Shown here one piece after another: positions 5,608 through 7,074 of a stretch of 7,074 bases of DNA. The notes under the pieces were generated by a model. It searched no databases. It was not told the origin of the DNA and saw only the letters and a list, made by a program, of their open reading frames with translations. Source of the stretch: Prolixibacteraceae bacterium (GTDB lineage: Bacteria; Bacteroidota; Bacteroidia; Bacteroidales; Prolixibacteraceae); contig JAEUSS010000492.1 of NCBI GenBank assembly GCA_016788685.1, positions 1-7,074 on the forward strand, in the 5' to 3' direction. Position 1 is the stretch's first letter. Every line of letters begins with the position of its first letter. The translations under genes and the position numbers were made by a program.

Positions 5608-5853
5608 ATGAGTACAAATCAGGACATTTATCCCGTTGTTGTTTTCGAGGGAAACGACTGGGAAGCATCAATGGTAAAGAGCCTGCTGAATAACGCCGAA
5701 ATTGAAGCCTTCCTGAAAGATGAAAAAATGGGAGTCCTTGCGCCCTGGAATGTTGCGGGTGGCGGCGCCGGTTCTGTAAAAGTTATTGTTGCCGACACCG
5801 ATCTGGAAAAAGCCAGGGAAGTTGTTGCTGAGTTTGAAAAAACGCAAAAATAG
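5608..5853 (+). CDS. DUF2007 family small protein
   Basis: An 81-residue soluble protein with the pattern of the DUF2007 family (often labelled 'putative signal-transducing protein'). It opens with a strand (YPVVVFEGNDWEASMVKSLL), where the substrate or partner face is unknown, and then a helix leading to AEIEAFLKDE. A glycine-rich turn (VAGGGAGSVKVIV, about 49-61) precedes a strand ending in VADTDLEKAREVVAEFEK. The family is small, widespread in Bacteroidota and without an established biochemical role; a ligand- or protein-binding alpha/beta fold is the usual expectation. ATG 5608 follows an A-rich leader (TTCAGAATA). The gene appears to be its own transcription unit, between the creD terminator and murB, with which it is tail to tail 43 bases apart. 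Confidence 0.8.
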   Translation: MSTNQDIYPVVVFEGNDWEASMVKSLLNNAEIEAFLKDEKMGVLAPWNVAGGGAGSVKVIVADTDLEKAREVVAEFEKTQK

Positions 5854-5876
5854 GGAAACGGTAAATCAGTTTGGTC

Positions 5877-5896
5877 AGCCTGCGGGCTTCTTTTCA
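5877..5896. terminator. Weak hairpin between the convergent DUF2007 gene and murB
   Basis: AGCC (5877-5880) and GGCT (5885-5888) form a 4-bp GC-rich stem around TGCG, followed by TCTTTTC. This is marginal as an intrinsic terminator for the plus-strand gene, but it lies where one is expected. Confidence 0.3.
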
Positions 5897-6919
5897 TTAA
5901 TCAGAGATCACATTCACTTCGCGATTCAGGGTTACTCCAAACTTTGAAAAAACCGATTGCCTGATTTCTTCCGAAAGATCGAAAATTTCTTTTCCGCTGG
6001 CATTTCCGTAGTTAACAAGCACCAGTGCCTGTTTTTCGTGCACCCCTGCATCTCCGCGCCTGAATCCTTTCCAGCCGCACTGTTCGATGAGCCAGCCGGC
6101 CGCCAGCTTTGTCCGGCCATCAGGAGCCGGATAATGGGGCATCGCCGGGTGAACCTTCAGGAGTTGTTCTGCCGCCGACGATTCTACAACCGGGTTCATG
6201 AAAAAACTTCCGGCATTACCGTAAATTTTGGGGTCGGGTAATTTTGATTCGCGGATGCGGATTACGGCTTTCCGGATATTCCGGAGGGTGATGTCACCCA
6301 GCTTTTCGGTTTCTGCTTTCAGGTCGCCGTAATTCAGGATAAACTCCGGAAATTTATCGAGTTTAAAATTCACGCTGGTAATGATAAACCGGTTTTTCAG
6401 TTCGTTTTTGAAAATGCTGTTGCGGTAGGCATACTGGCAATCGGCTGCATCAATCGTATACTCGGTCTGGGTTTCCAGATCGAATCCGGTAACCGATTCG
6501 ATGCGGTGCTGAATTTCAGTTCCGTACGCGCCGATATTTTGCACCGCTGCGGCACCTACTTTACCCGGAATGAGCGATAAGTTTTCGATTCCTCCCCAGC
6601 GGTTAAACACCGCGTATTCGACCAGATCGTCCCACACTACACCGGCACCCGCTTCGAGCCAGATGTTGCTCCGGTCTTCGTGCACAATCGTTATTCCGGG
6701 AATGTTCGGATTGATGATTAAGCCAGGAAAATCATTCACGAACAACAGATTACTTCCTTCGCCCAGGATAAGAACAGGCAGTTTCTTCCAGTCGGTGCTG
6801 GTTTCTATGTAGCCTTGCAAATCTTCGGTTTCAGTAAACTCAAAATAGTGTCTGGCGGTGGCTTCGGTGCCGAATGTATGTTGTTTCCGGAGCGGAAAAT
6901 CGGAGAATGAGCGGATCAT
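5897..6919 (-). CDS. murB: UDP-N-acetylenolpyruvoylglucosamine reductase (MurB), type I
   Basis: MurB is a cytosolic FAD enzyme that uses NADPH to reduce UDP-GlcNAc-enolpyruvate to UDP-MurNAc, the second committed step of peptidoglycan precursor synthesis. From ATG 6919 the protein is 340 residues, close to E. coli MurB (342). FAD-binding motifs are GEGSNLL (53-59) and IPGKVGAAAVQNIGAYG (117-133). The type I loop motif is present as AYRNSIF (164-170). The catalytic serine is S238 in NAGSFFMNP and the catalytic glutamate E334 in LNREV. LIEQCGWKG and GDAGVHEKQALVLVN are typical of the C-terminal domain. A six-residue longer reading from TTG 6937 is rejected because that codon lies inside a perfect -7 promoter box and would be upstream of the RNA start. 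The gene stands alone, divergent from a glycosyltransferase gene. Confidence 0.97.
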   Translation of the reverse strand: MIRSFSDFPLRKQHTFGTEATARHYFEFTETEDLQGYIETSTDWKKLPVLILGEGSNLLFVNDFPGLIINPNIPGITIVHEDRSNIWLEAGAGVVWDDLVEYAVFNRWGGIENLSLIPGKVGAAAVQNIGAYGTEIQHRIESVTGFDLETQTEYTIDAADCQYAYRNSIFKNELKNRFIITSVNFKLDKFPEFILNYGDLKAETEKLGDITLRNIRKAVIRIRESKLPDPKIYGNAGSFFMNPVVESSAAEQLLKVHPAMPHYPAPDGRTKLAAGWLIEQCGWKGFRRGDAGVHEKQALVLVNYGNASGKEIFDLSEEIRQSVFSKFGVTLNREVNVISD

Positions 6920-6934
6920 TTGAATTATTTTTGG

Positions 6935-6942
6935 CAAATATA
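6935..6942 (-). promoter_or_regulatory. -7 box of the murB promoter
   Basis: Read on the minus strand this is TATATTTG, a perfect TAnnTTTG. It ends 15 bases before ATG 6919, so the leader would be very short (about 8 bases). No good TTTG -33 box was found near the right distance, so the box is called from one element only. It decides the murB start. Confidence 0.5.
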
Positions 6943-6965
6943 GCAGAAGATCGCGCCATTTCCTT

Positions 6966-6973
6966 TAACTTGG
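6966..6973 (+). promoter_or_regulatory. Possible -7 box of the glycosyltransferase gene
   Basis: TAACTTGG matches TAnnTTTG in seven of eight positions and lies 25 bases before the TTG start at 6999. No clear -33 box was seen. It would place murB and this gene on back-to-back promoters. Confidence 0.3.
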
Positions 6974-6998
6974 TATAACGAACCAACAGAAATTAGCC

Positions 6999-7074
6999 TT
7001 GAAAAAAGTTTCTCTCAGTGTAATCAACGATTTGGTAACCGACAATCGGGTGCACAAAGTTGCTGTCAGTTTGC
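6999..7074 (+). CDS. Glycosyltransferase, N-terminal fragment (3' end outside the window)
   Basis: Twenty-five codons are visible, beginning KKVSLSVINDLVTDNRVHKV after a TTG start. The strand followed by NDLVTDxRVHKV is typical of the first Rossmann strand and helix of group 1 (GT4-type) glycosyltransferases in Bacteroidota, which transfer a sugar from a nucleotide donor in surface polysaccharide or glycolipid synthesis. The in-frame stop TAA at 6966-6968 limits the start; TTG 6999 is the best candidate, with no ATG or GTG between. The gene is divergent from murB. Sugar and acceptor cannot be judged from this fragment. Confidence 0.65.
   Translation, partial: MKKVSLSVINDLVTDNRVHKVAVSL

Noticed and set aside
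6920..6937. Six extra N-terminal codons of MurB starting at TTG 6937
   Set aside because: The TTG is part of the TATATTTG promoter box, and homologues begin near MIRSFSDFPLRKQ; ATG 6919 is preferred.
6899..7000. tRNA or small RNA in the murB-glycosyltransferase gap
   Set aside because: No cloverleaf arms or CCA-type end could be drawn; the gap is explained by two divergent promoters.

Overview
The window reads as a chromosomal segment of a Bacteroidota bacterium, most likely a Bacteroidales/Marinilabiliales-type organism. Three things support this. Promoter-like boxes follow the Bacteroidota pattern TAnnTTTG, with no E. coli-type -10 boxes. Gene starts lack Shine-Dalgarno sequences and follow A/T-rich leaders. 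Several proteins (the HTH_34-type regulator, CreD, the DUF2007 protein and the glycosyltransferase N-terminus) resemble Bacteroidota versions. The genus cannot be named from this sequence.

Bases 1-480 differ from the rest. They are about 35% GC by direct count, against about 48% in 1201-1320. They hold the C-terminal end of an unrecognised protein, then a repeat-rich non-coding stretch (a 12-bp inverted repeat, a 2x11-bp tandem repeat and a 3x11-bp tandem repeat). The stretch ends in a terminator-like hairpin. This looks like the end of an accessory segment abutting more ordinary genome.

Bases 481-2946 form a two-gene unit: a radical SAM/SPASM protein, then a fusion of an N-terminal thioredoxin domain to a thioredoxin-reductase-like flavoprotein, closed by a strong terminator. 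The radical SAM frame keeps its GGEP motif and all seven SPASM cysteines. It lacks two of the three cysteines of the CX3CX2C motif, and its only plausible early start (GTG) lies inside the hairpin stem at the composition boundary. It may be a 5'-damaged gene or an unusual variant. The flavoprotein lacks the arginines of the NADPH-binding HRRxxxR motif, so its electron donor may not be NADPH.

Bases 2947-5475 form a CreD envelope locus: a six-helix membrane protein, a small winged-helix regulator and CreD. A nearly identical 26-bp element (25/26 match) containing the palindrome ACTTTG-N5-CAAAGT precedes both the membrane protein gene and creD, overlapping the -7 box. It is probably the operator of the regulator encoded between them. 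A terminator follows creD.

Bases 5476-7074 are ordinary chromosome: a small DUF2007 protein with its own promoter, the peptidoglycan gene murB on the minus strand (tail-to-tail with it), and the first 25 codons of a divergent glycosyltransferase gene running off the end. No RNA genes, CRISPR arrays or recognisable transposase genes were seen.
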